The notes under the pieces: model-generated | Database searches by the model: none | What the model was told of the DNA's origin: nothing | Seen by the model: only the letters and a program-made list of their open reading frames with translations | Part shown: positions 37,136 to 48,400 of the stretch, one piece after another | Layout: the number at the start of each line of letters is the position of its first letter | Numbering within the stretch: the first letter of the stretch is position 1 | Assembly (NCBI GenBank): GCA_020853025.1 | Contig: JADYZP010000054.1 | Coordinates: 1-64,000 of the forward strand | Source of the DNA: Burkholderiales bacterium | Lineage (GTDB): Bacteria; Pseudomonadota; Gammaproteobacteria; Burkholderiales; Casimicrobiaceae | DNA length: 64,000 nucleotides | Direction of reading: 5' to 3' | Made by a program: the position numbers and the translations under genes

Positions 37136-37789
37136 ATGATCCAGCCCACCGTCATCGCCACCCGCGCACCGCCGGCGTCGGGCTGCCTGTTCGTTCTCGC
37201 CGCACCGTCGGGCGGCGGCAAGACGAGCCTGGTGCGCGCGCTGCTCGAACGCGAGCCCGGCATGCGCCTGTCGGTCTCGTACACGACGCGGCCTCCGCGT
37301 AGCGGCGAGCGCGACGGCGTCGACTATCATTTCATCGCCGAGCAGCGCTTCCTCGAGCTCAAAGCCGCCGGCGAATTCCTCGAGCACGCGCATGTCCACG
37401 GCAACTGGTATGCGACGTCGGCAACATGGCTTCGGCGTGAAGTCGAGGCCGGTCACGACATGCTGCTGGAGATCGACTGGCAGGGCGCGCAACAGGTGCG
37501 CCGGCTGATCCCCGAAGCCGTCCACGTCTTCATCCTGCCGCCTTCGCTGGCGTCGCTGAAGGAGCGGCTGGAAAAGCGCGGGCAGGACAGCGCAGAGGTC
37601 ATCGCGCGGCGGCTGGAGGCGGCGCGCGAAGAGATGCGGCACTGCAGCGAGTTCGATTATGTTATTATGAATCAGGACTTTGCGAGAGCCGTCGACGATC
37701 TATCCGTGATCGTCCGCGCCGCGCGCCTGAAGGCGCCGCGGCAGATGGCGCGGCATGCCGCGCTGATGGCCCAGCTGCTCCATTCCTGA
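37136..37789 (+). CDS. gmk: Guanylate kinase
   Basis: Phosphorylates GMP to GDP. The 217-residue protein has the P-loop [14 protein letters not shown] at about 21-34, GMP-binding [19 protein letters not shown] at about 44-62 and a family C-terminus. ATG 37136 gives the usual length; upstream GTG/ATG codons lengthen the frame to 37082. It is 17 nt before rpoZ. Confidence 0.95.
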   Translation: MIQPTVIATRAPPASGCLFVLAAPSGGGKTSLVRALLEREPGMRLSVSYTTRPPRSGERDGVDYHFIAEQRFLELKAAGEFLEHAHVHGNWYATSATWLRREVEAGHDMLLEIDWQGAQQVRRLIPEAVHVFILPPSLASLKERLEKRGQDSAEVIARRLEAAREEMRHCSEFDYVIMNQDFARAVDDLSVIVRAARLKAPRQMARHAALMAQLLHS

Positions 37790-37806
37790 ACCTCCGGAGT
37801 CACCTC

Positions 37807-38037
37807 ATGGCGCGCATCACCATCGAAGATTGTCTGGCCAGAATCCCCAACCGTTTCGAGTTGACGCTCGCGGCCACTAACCGCGCCCGCCAGATCACCG
37901 CCGGCTCGGCGCCGATGGTCGACCCGGACCGGGACAAACCCACGGTCATCGCCCTGCGCGAGATGGCGGCCGGCAAGTTCGGCATCGAGATGCTGTTGAA
38001 GACCGGGCCGACGCTGCCGACCAACCCGGTGGTTTGA
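37807..38037 (+). CDS. rpoZ: RNA polymerase omega subunit
   Basis: A 76-residue protein with the invariant start [20 protein letters not shown] and [10 protein letters not shown]. It promotes assembly of beta' into RNA polymerase and forms part of the ppGpp site, which fits its position 24 nt before spoT. It follows gmk directly; the RBS-like GGAG sits in the short spacer. Confidence 0.96.
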   Translation: MARITIEDCLARIPNRFELTLAATNRARQITAGSAPMVDPDRDKPTVIALREMAAGKFGIEMLLKTGPTLPTNPVV

Positions 38038-38061
38038 CGCCGCGCGATTTCGGATCCGCCG

Positions 38062-40200
38062 TTGCCGGGCATGTCCGAGATCGCGGAGTTCACCAAGCAC
38101 CTGGGGCACTACCTGCCCGCGCCGGACGTCGATCTGGTTTCGCGCGCCTTCGAGTTCTCCGAATCCGCGCACCGCGGCCAGTTCCGCAAATCGGGCGAGC
38201 CGTATATCACGCACCCGCTGGCGGTCGCCAGCATCCTGTCGGAATGGCGGCTCGACGCGCAGGGCATCGCCGCGGCGCTGCTGCACGACGTGATGGAGGA
38301 CACCTCCGTCACCAAGCACGAACTCGAACGCGGCTTCGGCAAGCTCGTCGCCGAAATGGTCGACGGCGTCTCGAAGCTCGACCAGATCGAGTTCACGTCG
38401 CGCGAGGAAGTGCAGGCGGAGAGCTTCCGCAAGATGCTGCTGGCGATGGCGCGCGACGTCCGCGTCATTCTGATCAAGCTCGCCGACCGGCTGCACAACA
38501 TGCGCACGCTGGACGCGATGGCACCGGCGCATCGCACGCGCAGCGCGCGCGAGACGCTCGACATCTACGCGCCGATCGCCAACCGCCTGGGACTCAATTC
38601 GCTCTACCTCGAGCTGCAGGACCTGTCGTTCAAGCACATGTACCCGATGCGCTACCGCGTGCTTGCCGGCGCGATCAAGGCAGCGCGCGGCAACCGGCGC
38701 GAGGTGATGAACCGGCTGCTCGAAGTCATCCGCGAGGGGCTCGCCGGCGAGCGTGTGCAGGCGGTGGTCAGCGGCCGCGAAAAGACCATCTATTCGGTCT
38801 ACAAGAAGATGCGCGAGAAGCACTGCTCGTTCGCGCAGGTCTTCGACATCTACGGTGTGCGCATCCTCGTCGCTGACCAGACAAGCTGCTATGGCGCGCT
38901 CGGCGTGCTGCACGGTCTCTACAAGCCCATCCCCGGCAAGTTCAAGGACTACATCGCCATCCCCAAGGCGAACGGCTACCAGTCGCTGCACACGACGCTG
39001 TTCGGACCCTTCGGCACACCGCTGGAAGTGCAGATCCGCACCAACGACATGCACCGCGTCGCCGAGGCGGGCGTCGCCGCGCACTGGCTCTACAAGTCCG
39101 GCGGCGCGCTCGACCTGGCCGAAGCGCAGCGCGAGACCTCGCGCTGGCTGCAGAGCCTGCTCGACATCCAGTCCGAGTCGGGTGACTCGAAGGAATTCCT
39201 GGAGCACATCAAGGGCGACCTCTTTCCCGACGAGATCTACGTGTTCACGCCCAGGGGCAAGATCATGGCGCTGCCGCGCGGCGCGACCGCCGTCGACTTC
39301 GCGTACGGCGTGCACACCGACATCGGCCACCACTGCGTGGCGGCACGCATCAACTACGAGCTGTTGCCGCTGCGCACCGAGTTGAAGAACGGCGACCACG
39401 TCGAGATCCTGACCTCGCCGACCGCGCGTCCGAATCCGTCGTGGCTGTCCTTCGTCGCTACCGGCAAGGCGCGCTCGCGGATCCGCCACTTTCTCAAGGG
39501 CCTCCAGCAGAAGGAGTCGGCGGCGCTCGGCGAGCGGCTCCTGAACCAGGCGCTGGCCACGATGAAGGTCGAGCTGGAAGCCATTTCCTGGGATCGCTGG
39601 GAAGCGCTGGCCAAGGAGTACGGCAGCAAGACGCAACTCGACATCCTCGCCGATATCGGCCAGGGCAAGCGCCTGTCTTTCGTCGTCGCGCAGGCGCTGA
39701 CGCGTGTGCCCGGCAAGGCCGACGACGCGACGGCGCCGACCGCCACCAAGCCGGGCTCGCTGACGCTGCGCGGCGTCGAGGGTGTCGCGATCCAGTACGC
39801 CAAGTGTTGCCGGCCGATCCCCGGCGACGCCATCATCGGCCAGTTCCGCCGCGGCCAAGGGCTTTCCGTGCACACACGCGGCTGCGTCGCATTGAAGAAG
39901 CAGCGACTCGATCCTTCGGAAATGGTCGACGTCGAGTGGGCGCCCGACGTGCAGGGCGTGTTCGAGACCGGCGTTCGGCTGCTGGTCGCCGACCGCCGCG
40001 GGCTGCTCGCCGCGCTGGCGCTCGCCATCGCGGACGCCGACGCCAACATCGACACCGTGTCGATGGAGCGGCCCGACGGCGGCGACGTCATCGCGATGTT
40101 CTTCGGCGTCCAGGTGCGCGACCGGCGGCACCTGGCGCAGGTGCTGCGCTCGCTGCGCCGCGTGCCGGACGTGAAGAAGGCGCAGCGGACGCGGACTTAG
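38062..40200 (+). CDS. spoT: Bifunctional (p)ppGpp synthetase/hydrolase
   Basis: A 712-residue RelA/SpoT enzyme. The HD hydrolase domain is intact (YITHPLAVASILSEW; AALLHDVMEDTSVT near 70-83), so ppGpp breakdown is expected. The synthetase domain includes GREKTIYSVYKKM and KFKDYIAIPKANGYQSLHTT (about 293-312). TGS follows at about 390-450 (IYVFTPRGKIMALPRGATAV) and ACT at the C-terminus (RLLVADRRGLLAALA). Single long RSH protein; whether a separate RelA exists is not visible. It converges on the decarboxylase gene. Confidence 0.96.
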   Translation: MPGMSEIAEFTKHLGHYLPAPDVDLVSRAFEFSESAHRGQFRKSGEPYITHPLAVASILSEWRLDAQGIAAALLHDVMEDTSVTKHELERGFGKLVAEMVDGVSKLDQIEFTSREEVQAESFRKMLLAMARDVRVILIKLADRLHNMRTLDAMAPAHRTRSARETLDIYAPIANRLGLNSLYLELQDLSFKHMYPMRYRVLAGAIKAARGNRREVMNRLLEVIREGLAGERVQAVVSGREKTIYSVYKKMREKHCSFAQVFDIYGVRILVADQTSCYGALGVLHGLYKPIPGKFKDYIAIPKANGYQSLHTTLFGPFGTPLEVQIRTNDMHRVAEAGVAAHWLYKSGGALDLAEAQRETSRWLQSLLDIQSESGDSKEFLEHIKGDLFPDEIYVFTPRGKIMALPRGATAVDFAYGVHTDIGHHCVAARINYELLPLRTELKNGDHVEILTSPTARPNPSWLSFVATGKARSRIRHFLKGLQQKESAALGERLLNQALATMKVELEAISWDRWEALAKEYGSKTQLDILADIGQGKRLSFVVAQALTRVPGKADDATAPTATKPGSLTLRGVEGVAIQYAKCCRPIPGDAIIGQFRRGQGLSVHTRGCVALKKQRLDPSEMVDVEWAPDVQGVFETGVRLLVADRRGLLAALALAIADADANIDTVSMERPDGGDVIAMFFGVQVRDRRHLAQVLRSLRRVPDVKKAQRTRT

Positions 40201-40209
40201 TTCCTGCAC

Positions 40210-40227
40210 TCCGCACAAGCGTGCGGA
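40210..40227. promoter_or_regulatory. Short inverted repeat after spoT
   Basis: A 7-bp perfect stem (tccgcac / gtgcgga) with loop aagc lies 10 bp beyond the spoT stop, between convergent genes. No T-run follows, so it is not a clear intrinsic terminator but could stabilise the mRNA end. Nothing else is seen in 40228-40327. Confidence 0.3.
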
Positions 40228-40327
40228 TGCGCGGCGAGATCCTCGTTGAAGCGGCGTTGGCTCATTGCCAATCGCTACGTGGTCCTTCCTTCCGTCAAGC
40301 GCTCGAACACGTGCGATCGTCGATCGC

Positions 40328-41305
40328 TTATCCGCGGCCCTCCGGCGCAGGCGTCCGCAGCACCGCCTCGAAGTAGCCGATCGTCTTCGCAAGGCCTTCG
40401 TCGAGGTCGATCTGCGGCTCCCAATTCAGACGCGTCCTTGCCAGCGCAATGTCGGGCTGCCGCTGAACCGGATCGTCTTCGGGCAACTTCCTGTACTCGA
40501 TCGTGGACCTCGAGCCGGTCAGCTCGACGATCTTCCTCGCAAGTTCGCCGATCCGGTATTCGACCGGATTTCCGAGATTTACGGGTCCGGCGAAGTCAAC
40601 CGGCGTCGCCATCAGTGCGACAAGCGCGCGGATGAGATCGTCGACGTAGCAGAACGACCGCGTCTGCGACCCGTCGCCGTAGATGGTGATCGGCTCGTTG
40701 TTCAGCGCCTGGACGATGAAGTTGGACACGACGCGGCCGTCGTGGGGGTGCATCCGCGGGCCGTAGGTGTTGAAGATGCGCGCGACCTTGATCTCGATGC
40801 CGTGCTGGCGGTGGTAGTCGAAGAACAGCGTCTCGGCGCAGCGCTTGCCCTCGTCGTAGCACGAGCGGATGCCGATCGGATTGACGTTTCCCCAGTAGCT
40901 CTCGACCTGCGGGTGGACGACAGCGTCACCGTAGACCTCGCTGGTCGATGCCTGGAGGATGCGTGCTCCGAGCCGCTTGGCGAGGCCGAGCATGTTGATC
41001 GCGCCGTGCACCGAGGTCTTGGTCGTCTGCACCGGGTCGTGCTGGTAGTGGATCGGCGACGCGGGGCAGGCGAGGTTGTAGATCTCGTCGACCTCGACAT
41101 AAAGCGGGAAGGTCACGTCGTGGCGGATGAACTCGAAGCGCGGGTGGCCGTGCAGGTGCTCGACGTTGCGCTTGGTGCCGGTGAAGAGGTTGTCTGCGCA
41201 GAGGACCTCGTGGCCCTGTTCGAGCAGGCGGTCGCAAAGGTGCGAACCCAGAAAGCCGGCACCGCCGGTGACGAGTATCCGCTTGCGGCTGTCGTAGTTG
41301 CGCAT
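40328..41305 (-). CDS. UDP-glucuronic acid decarboxylase (UDP-xylose synthase family)
   Basis: Converts UDP-glucuronate to UDP-xylose for surface polysaccharide. The 325-residue extended SDR has the NAD-binding [14 protein letters not shown] near 14-27, [20 protein letters not shown], catalytic YDEGKRCAE (Tyr-x-x-x-Lys) near 150-158 and the C-terminal RPD-like [13 protein letters not shown] block. ATG 41305 is chosen for the usual length; the frame runs further to 41509. A lone sugar-nucleotide gene without neighbouring glycosyltransferases in view. Confidence 0.9.
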   Translation of the reverse strand: MRNYDSRKRILVTGGAGFLGSHLCDRLLEQGHEVLCADNLFTGTKRNVEHLHGHPRFEFIRHDVTFPLYVEVDEIYNLACPASPIHYQHDPVQTTKTSVHGAINMLGLAKRLGARILQASTSEVYGDAVVHPQVESYWGNVNPIGIRSCYDEGKRCAETLFFDYHRQHGIEIKVARIFNTYGPRMHPHDGRVVSNFIVQALNNEPITIYGDGSQTRSFCYVDDLIRALVALMATPVDFAGPVNLGNPVEYRIGELARKIVELTGSRSTIEYRKLPEDDPVQRQPDIALARTRLNWEPQIDLDEGLAKTIGYFEAVLRTPAPEGRG

Positions 41306-41429
41306 CGGGATCGCGCCCCGGTAGGCGACCGGCACAATGCCTACAACGAGCGCCGGCGTGTTCTCGTCGCCTTGCGCCAGTGGCCGGCTCGACAGCGGCC
41401 CCGGGAACTTCGCGCAACGATCGCGGCGA

Positions 41430-41750
<321 letters not shown>

Positions 41751-41945
41751 TGCGGCGTGCCTCCGGCGTTCGAGAAAAGCGTCATTCTACGCCGGTGCGC
41801 GACGGGTCCGGACTGCGCGGATGGGCAGGCAGGCGCCGGGCGGGTCGATAGGCTCGATAGGCCTTACCGGTCCCCGCGTTTTGGGGAACCCGGCGCGCCC
41901 GGCGCGGTCTACGGGTTGGGGTAGGCACAACCCGGGTGTGGCTAT

Positions 41946-41973
41946 TTGCAAACGCGTAGCTTCCGTGTATGCT
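41946..41973 (+). promoter_or_regulatory. Likely promoter of the cold-shock gene with a long leader
   Basis: TTGCAA (41946-41951), a 16-nt spacer and TATGCT (41968-41973) match the sigma-70 pattern. Transcription would start near 41980, giving a 5' leader of about 135 nt before the csp ATG. The leader carries a GC-rich hairpin around 42071-42088 (ggcgggcacccgcc core) and ends with GAGGAAA, a good ribosome site 9 nt before the ATG at 42116. A long structured leader is typical of cold-shock genes. No gene was seen in 41751-42115. Confidence 0.5.
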
Positions 41974-42115
41974 CCCAAAGGTGTTTTGTTTCAAGTACTA
42001 GAGCACGTTCAAGCCCGGCCGTCCCGCGACCGCGGTACCGTACTTTTCTGTCCTTGAGAATGAAACATGGGGCGGGCACCCGCCCGCCGATTATTTTTCT
42101 TGAGGAAATACAGAA

Positions 42116-42319
42116 ATGGCAACAGGTACCGTGAAGTGGTTCAATGATGCAAAGGGCTTTGGATTCATTACTCCGGATGGCGGCGGCGAAGATCTCTTCG
42201 CGCATTTCTCCGCGATCAACATGCCCGGCTTCAAGACGCTGAAGGAAGGCCAGAAGGTCTCCTTCGAGGTCACGCAAGGCCCGAAGGGCAAGCAGGCGAG
42301 CAACATCCAGGGCGCCTGA
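42116..42319 (+). CDS. Cold-shock protein, CspA family
   Basis: A 67-residue single-strand nucleic-acid-binding protein: [17 protein letters not shown] (RNP1 core at about 14-20) and DLFAHFSAI (RNP2, about 27-35), with the aromatic surface complete. It acts as an RNA chaperone. The gene has its own leader and is followed by an intrinsic terminator, so it is monocistronic; its cold induction is inferred, not shown. Confidence 0.97.
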   Translation: MATGTVKWFNDAKGFGFITPDGGGEDLFAHFSAINMPGFKTLKEGQKVSFEVTQGPKGKQASNIQGA

Positions 42320-42341
42320 TCACGCCTGCCTCGCGGCAGCA

Positions 42342-42375
42342 ATGAAAAAAGCCGGGTTCGCCCGGCTTTTTTCAT
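42342..42375. terminator. Strong bidirectional intrinsic terminator
   Basis: A 15-bp perfect inverted repeat (atgaaaaaagccggg at 42342-42356 and its complement at 42361-42375) with loop ttcg, ending in a T-run on both strands. It lies 22 bp after the csp stop and 45 bp before the DUF11 gene end on the other strand, so it can stop both convergent transcripts. Confidence 0.9.
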
Positions 42376-42419
42376 GTCGCGGGTGCGCAGTTCGAGCGCG
42401 TCGATGACCCGACTGCCGA

Positions 42420-45400
42420 TCAATCGCTGCGTCGCACCCGCAGCCTTCCCGCACCCAGCGTCGCCAATAGCGCCATCAGCAGCAGCAAGGCGAACGGCGA
42501 ATCGACCGGGATCGGTTCGGCACCCGGCCCGATCGGCGCGAAGCTAATGACGTTCTTCGCCGTGTTGTTGGCGCCGTTCCTGTCGCCGCCGCCTTCGACC
42601 GTCACCACGTTGATGAGCGGCGACGGCGGGTTGGCGGACACGTCGACCGTCAGCGTTATCACCGGATAGCTCGCACCCGGCGCCAGCGGATCGCTGCGCG
42701 TGCAGGGACCGGCGGGTTGCACGCAGGCCCAACCGGCGCCCGACATCGCGGTCGCCGTGAGTCCTGCCGGCAAGACGTCGGTGACCGTCACGGTACCCGA
42801 CGACGTCACCGATCCGACGTTGGACACGGTGATCTGATACTGCGCGCCGGTCTGGCCGGGAATGAAGGCGCCGAGGTTGACCTTGTCGATGGCAAGGTCG
42901 ACTTCACCTGGCGGCGACGGGCCGACGATCGGATCGCTGTCGGTCACGGTGTTGTTGCCGGGTACCGGGTCGGTCACACCGGGTGGCGCGGCCACGCTGG
43001 CGGTGTTGACCAGCGTGCCGGTCGCCGAGGCGGGCAGCGTGCCCTGCAGCGTGAACGTCACGCTGCCGCCGACGGCCAAGTCGATCTGCGCGTTGATGCC
43101 GCCGTTGCCGGACGCCGGACAACTGCTGCCTGCCGACGCGACACACGTCCAGGTGACGCCAGTCAGCACGGCGGGCGCCGGGTCGGTGACCGTCGCACCG
43201 GTGACCGCTGCAGGGCCGACGTTGGTCGCGACAATCGTGTAGGTGACCACCGTTCCCGGCACCACCTGCGTGACGTTGTTGGTCTTGGTGATCGCGAGAT
43301 CCGCCGTCGTCGCCGGCGGCGTGGTGGTCACGGTGATCGGCGCCGATGCCGGCGGTGCGCTGCCGCCGCTGGTTTGCAGGCTGCCGGTGGTATTGGTAAC
43401 CGTGCCCGGTGTCGACGACGTGATGCCGACGATGATCGTGCAGCCGCCCGGAGGCACCGTCGCGCCGGCGAACATCGTGATCTGCGTCACCGTCACCGAC
43501 ACGTTGTCGCAGCTGCCGGAATTGGCCGATGTCGTGGTGACGCCGGAGGGCATGGTGTCGACGAAATCCGCGGTCAGCGTCAGCGGTCCCGGATTCGGAT
43601 TGCCGAGCGTGAGCGTCAGCGTCGCGCCGCCTCCCGGCGCGATCGTCGACGGCTGGATCGATTTCGCCAGCGTCGTCCCGCTGCTCGAAAGCGTGTTGCT
43701 GTCCGAACCGCTGCCGGTGGCGCCCGATTTCCGGTCGACGGCGACGGCGGTGTTCACCAGCGGATCGTCGACGAGGTTGGCGGCGAAGGACACCGGAGCG
43801 CTGAACACCAGCGAATTGCCGGCACCGGCGCCGATGCCGGCGCCGACGGCGCCGAAGGTGGTCTGCCCCGCGCCACCGTACACGCTGCCGCAGGTCGCGA
43901 TGCCGTTGGCCACACAGGTCGCCGCAGCGGTGAGCTTGACGCCCGGCGGCAGCGAATCGTTGACGACGACGTCGAGCGCATCCGAGGATCCGGTGTTGGT
44001 CACCGTCACCACATAGGTCGCGGTGCCGCCCGGCGTGTACGTCGCGCTGTGGTCGGTCTTGACGACGACGAGCGTGACGTCCGCAGTGCGCGCATTGCTG
44101 TCCGAACCCGATCCGGTCGCACCCGATGGCCCGTCGGTGGCCGTCGCCGTATTCACCAGCGGCGTCGTGCTCATGTCGGCGGCGAAGGCGACCGGCGCCG
44201 TGAAGACCAGCGTATTGCCCGCACCCGGAACGATCACCGCGCCGGTCGCGCCGAAGCTCGTCGCCCCCGCAGCACCGGTGACGACGCCGCACACGGAGGT
44301 GCCGTTCGCGACACAGGTCGCCTGCGCGGTCAACGTCACTCCGGGCGGCAGCGCGTCGGCAACGGTGACGCTGTTGGCGCTCGACAGACCGCCGTTGCTG
44401 ATGGTCACGACGTAGGTGCCGGTGCCGCCTGGCGTGTAGGTGGCGCTGCCGTCGGTCTTGACCACCGCCAGCGATACCTGCGACGCCAGCGTGTTCGAAT
44501 CGGTACCGGTGGCGCTGGAGCCGGTCGGCAGGTCGGTCGCGGTCGACGTGTTCACCAATGGGTCGGTCGTCATGTTCGCGGCAAAGGCCACCGGAACGGT
44601 GAAGACCAGCGAGTCGGTCGCGCCGGCGCCGAGCATCGCGCCGGTGGCGCCGAACGCGGTCTGCCCGGTGCTGCCGGTGACGGTGCCGCAGGTCGCGACG
44701 CCATTGGCCACGCAGCCGACGTTGGCGGTGAGGGTCAACCCCGCCGGCAACGTGTCGGTGACGGTCACGTTCGCGGCGTCGGACGGTCCGTTGTTGGTGA
44801 CGGTGACCTGGTAGGTCGCGGTGCCGCCCGGCGTATACGTGGCGCTGCCGTCGGTCTTGACGACCGCCAGCGTCAGCCGTGGCGCGCGCGTGCTGCTGTC
44901 GCTGCCGTTCGCCGGCGGACTCGCCGGATCGGTGGCGGTGGCGGTGTTGGTCAGCGGGTCGGCGGTCATGTTCGACGCGTAGGCGACCGGGACCGTGAAG
45001 GTCAGCGAGTTGCCGGTACCGGCGGCGATCGACGCCCCGGTGGCGCCGAAGCTGCCCGCACCGGCCACACCGGTGACGCTGCCGCAATTCGCGCTGCCGG
45101 CGGTGACGCAGGTCACCGTGCCGTCGAGCGTGACGCCGGCCGGCAGCGTGTCGCTGACGGTGACCGCAGCCGCCGCCGACAGGCCGTCGTTGGTGACGAC
45201 GACGACGTAGGTACCCGTGCCGCCCGGCGTGTACGTGGCGCTGTTGTCGGACTTGGTGAGCACCAGGCTCGCCACGGCAACCGGCGAGATGCCGGCGCCG
45301 GCCGAGTTGTTGTTCGGGTTGGTATCGGCCGTCGACGTGGTGCCGGTCGCCGTGTTGAGGTACGGCCCAGTGGGCTGCACCGTCGCGGTGATGGTCATCG

Positions 45401-48400
45401 TCGCACTGCCGCCGGAAGCCAGCGTGCCGATGCCGCTCCACACACCGGTGCCCGAGTCGTAGCTGCCGATGCTCGGCGCCGCCGAGACGAAGACGTAGCC
45501 GGCGGGCAGCACATCGGTCACCTGCACGTTGGCCGCACTCGACGGTCCGTTGTTGGTCACCGTCACCGTGAAGGTGACGCTGCTGCCGATCGCCGGCGTC
45601 GCGTTGTTCACGACCTTGGCGACGCCCAAGTCCGCCTGCGCGGCAACCGTCGTCGACGCGCTGCCGGTGTTGTTGGTGGAAACGGTATCGACCTCGTTCA
45701 CCGCGGTGACCGTCGCCGAGTTGACGAGCGGACTGGCTCCCGTGTACGGATCGGAAATCGTGACGTTGATGGTGATCACCGTCGACGCCAGCGGCGCCAG
45801 CGTGCCGAGCGTGCAGGTAACCTTGCCCGCAGCAAAATTGCAGCCGGGGCTGGCGCTTGCGAAGCTGACTCCCGCCGGCAGCGTGTCGGTGACCAGCGCG
45901 CCGGTGCTCGGGTTCGGACCGTTGTTGGTGACCGTCAGCGTCCACGCCAGCGCGGCGCCGGGGATCGCGGTGGCCGGCGCGCTCTTGGTCAGCGCCAGGT
46001 CGGTGCCCTGCCGCGACGTCGTCGAGTGCGTCGTCGTGTTGTTGGCCGAGAGCGTCTCCGGCTCGTTCCCGCTCACGCTCGCGGTGTTGAAGGTCGTCCC
46101 CGACACGCCTCCCGAGATCGACTCGGCGCGCATGGCGTAGGTGACGATCGCCGACTGCGCGTTCGCCACTCCGGGGAACGTGCAGGTCAGCGTGCCCGAC
46201 GTCGTGCCGATCGGCGGCTCGACGCAGGTTCCGATGCCCGGCGGATTGACCGTCAGGCCGCCCTGGTAGCTGAAGGTCGCCGTCGGCGATCCGTTCGGGA
46301 AATTGTCGACCATGACGACGTTGGTCGCATACGAAGGCCCGCCGTTGGTGACGGTGATCGTGTACTTCGTCATCTGGCCGAGCGCGACCGGGTCGACGCT
46401 GTCGACCTTGTTGATGATGAGGTCGATCGCCGCGTTGTTCACCGGCGTGGTGACGGTGGCGCTGTTGTTGCCGGTGCTGGTTTCCGGCGTGGTGGTCGCC
46501 ACGACGACGTCGTTCTGCACGCTGCTGGCGCCGGTGAGCGGACGCACGCGGAACTGCGCGGTCCTCTGCTCGGTGCTGGGAATCGACGGCCACGTACACT
46601 GCAGCGTGCCACCGACGGCGCCGACGGCGGGAACGGTCGGGCACGAACCGCCCGAAGAGACGTTGATCAGGTCGATGAACGCAGCATTGATAGGCAACGT
46701 ATCGGTGGCGGTCACGCCGGCCGCCGTCGAAGGCCCGGCATTGCTCACCGTCAGCGAGTAGGTCAGCGGCGTGCCGGCCTGCACGGGACTGGGTGTGGCG
46801 GCCTTGACGACCGTCAGGTCGGCGATGGCGTTGACGGTGCTGCCGCCGGCGACCGAGCCCGAGTTGTTGGCGCGGTTGGGATCGCCGATGTTGGCCGAAT
46901 TGATCGTCGCCGTATTGTTGCGCGTGCCGGTGGACGCGATCTGCGGCCGGATCACCACGACGATGGTGGCCGATTCGCCGACGGCGAGCGTGCCCAGCGC
47001 GCAGTTGAGATTCTGGCTGGTGCCGTTGGTCGCGGAATTGGGCGTGCACGTACCCTTGGTGGTCGTCGCCGACTGGAAGCCGCCGATGTTGACCAGGCTC
47101 AGTAGCGAGTCCGTGACCGTCACGTTGGTGGCGACGGAAGGTCCGGCGTTATCGACGATGATCGTGTAGGTCAGATCCTGCCCCGCCACCACCGGGTTCG
47201 GGCTCGCCGTCTTCGACACGACGCGCAGGTCGGCCGAACTCGAGGGATCCGTCGAAATGACCGTGGTCGGATTGTTGCAGTTGTTGACGGCGTTGCCGTC
47301 GGAAGGCCCGGCGCCCGACAGCGCGACGCAGGCGACGTTCTGGATCGAGCCGGCGACGTTGGTTTCGACCGGGATCGTGATCGCGGCCAGGTTGGTGCTG
47401 GCGTTGACAGCCGCGGTCAGCGTGCGCGTGCAGGTCACCGTCACCGGCCCGTTGATCGGATACGGCGGCGCGCCGGGCACCGAACAGGACCAGAAGTTGC
47501 CGCTGCTGGTAGGTGCACTGCGGATGGTGATTCCGGCCGGGATGGTATCGGTGACCGTCACCAGCTGGCCGACGGCGAGCGCGACCGGTCCGTTGTTGCG
47601 CGGCGTCAGCGTGTAATTGAAATCGTAGCCGGGGACCACCGGGAAGTTCACGGCGGTCTTGGCGATCGACATGTCGGCGCTGTTGCTGCCGGTGACGGTC
47701 ACCGTCGAGCTGTTGTTGGCCGGAATCGGGTCGGACTCGGGGATCGCGATGCTTCCGGTGTTGCTGATCGTGCCGATCGCGTTCACCGTCGCGGTGATCG
47801 AGATCGCCGGCATGTCGGTGAAATTGGGCGTGAAAGGCCCGGGCCGCGTACAGGTGAGCGTCGGGGCGGCGAAGTTGCAGGTCCAGCCCGCACCCGCGTT
47901 ATGGCTGACGTAGGTGAGGGCGGCGTCGAGCGTGTCGGTGACGGTGATCAACCCCGAGCCGCTCGATCCAGGCGGCTCGCCGCCGTTGAAGCGCGGCGTC
48001 AGCGTGAAGACGACGTTGGCGCCGACGCCGACGACTGCCGGCGACCTCGTCTTGATGATCGAGACGTCCGACGAACCGCCGGTGACGTCGGTGCTTGCCG
48101 TCACCGTATTGTTGGCCGGATTGCCGTCAGGTAGCGGTGACGAAACCTGGAACGCGGCGGCGATCGAGCCGCCGACGTTGGCGACAGCGGGGAAAGTGAG
48201 GACCGGCGCGCTCGCACCCGATGGCAGCGCCGTGTTGCGCGTGCAGGTGATCGTGCCCGAGCACAGCGGAGGCGTCGTGATCGCCGGGACACAGGCCCAG
48301 GTGCCGCCGCCGGTGGGTGTGGCCGTGATGCAGGCGCCGGTCGGCACGTTGAACGCGACCGTCTGCGATGCCGCAGCCGCGGGGCCGTTGTTGATCGTCG

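Noticed and set aside
40228..40327. Possible intrinsic terminator after spoT
   Set aside because: The nearest stem lacks a T-run, so only a weak inverted repeat is reported.
43690..45275. Regular repeats that could look like a CRISPR array
   Set aside because: The period is about 399 bp, the repeats are coding and there are no short spacers or cas genes.
42717..47105. A very long open frame (about 1460 codons) on the plus strand opposite the DUF11 gene
   Set aside because: It mirrors the repeats of the sense gene, is Arg-rich low-complexity, and has no domain or ribosome site; it is a GC-rich antisense shadow.
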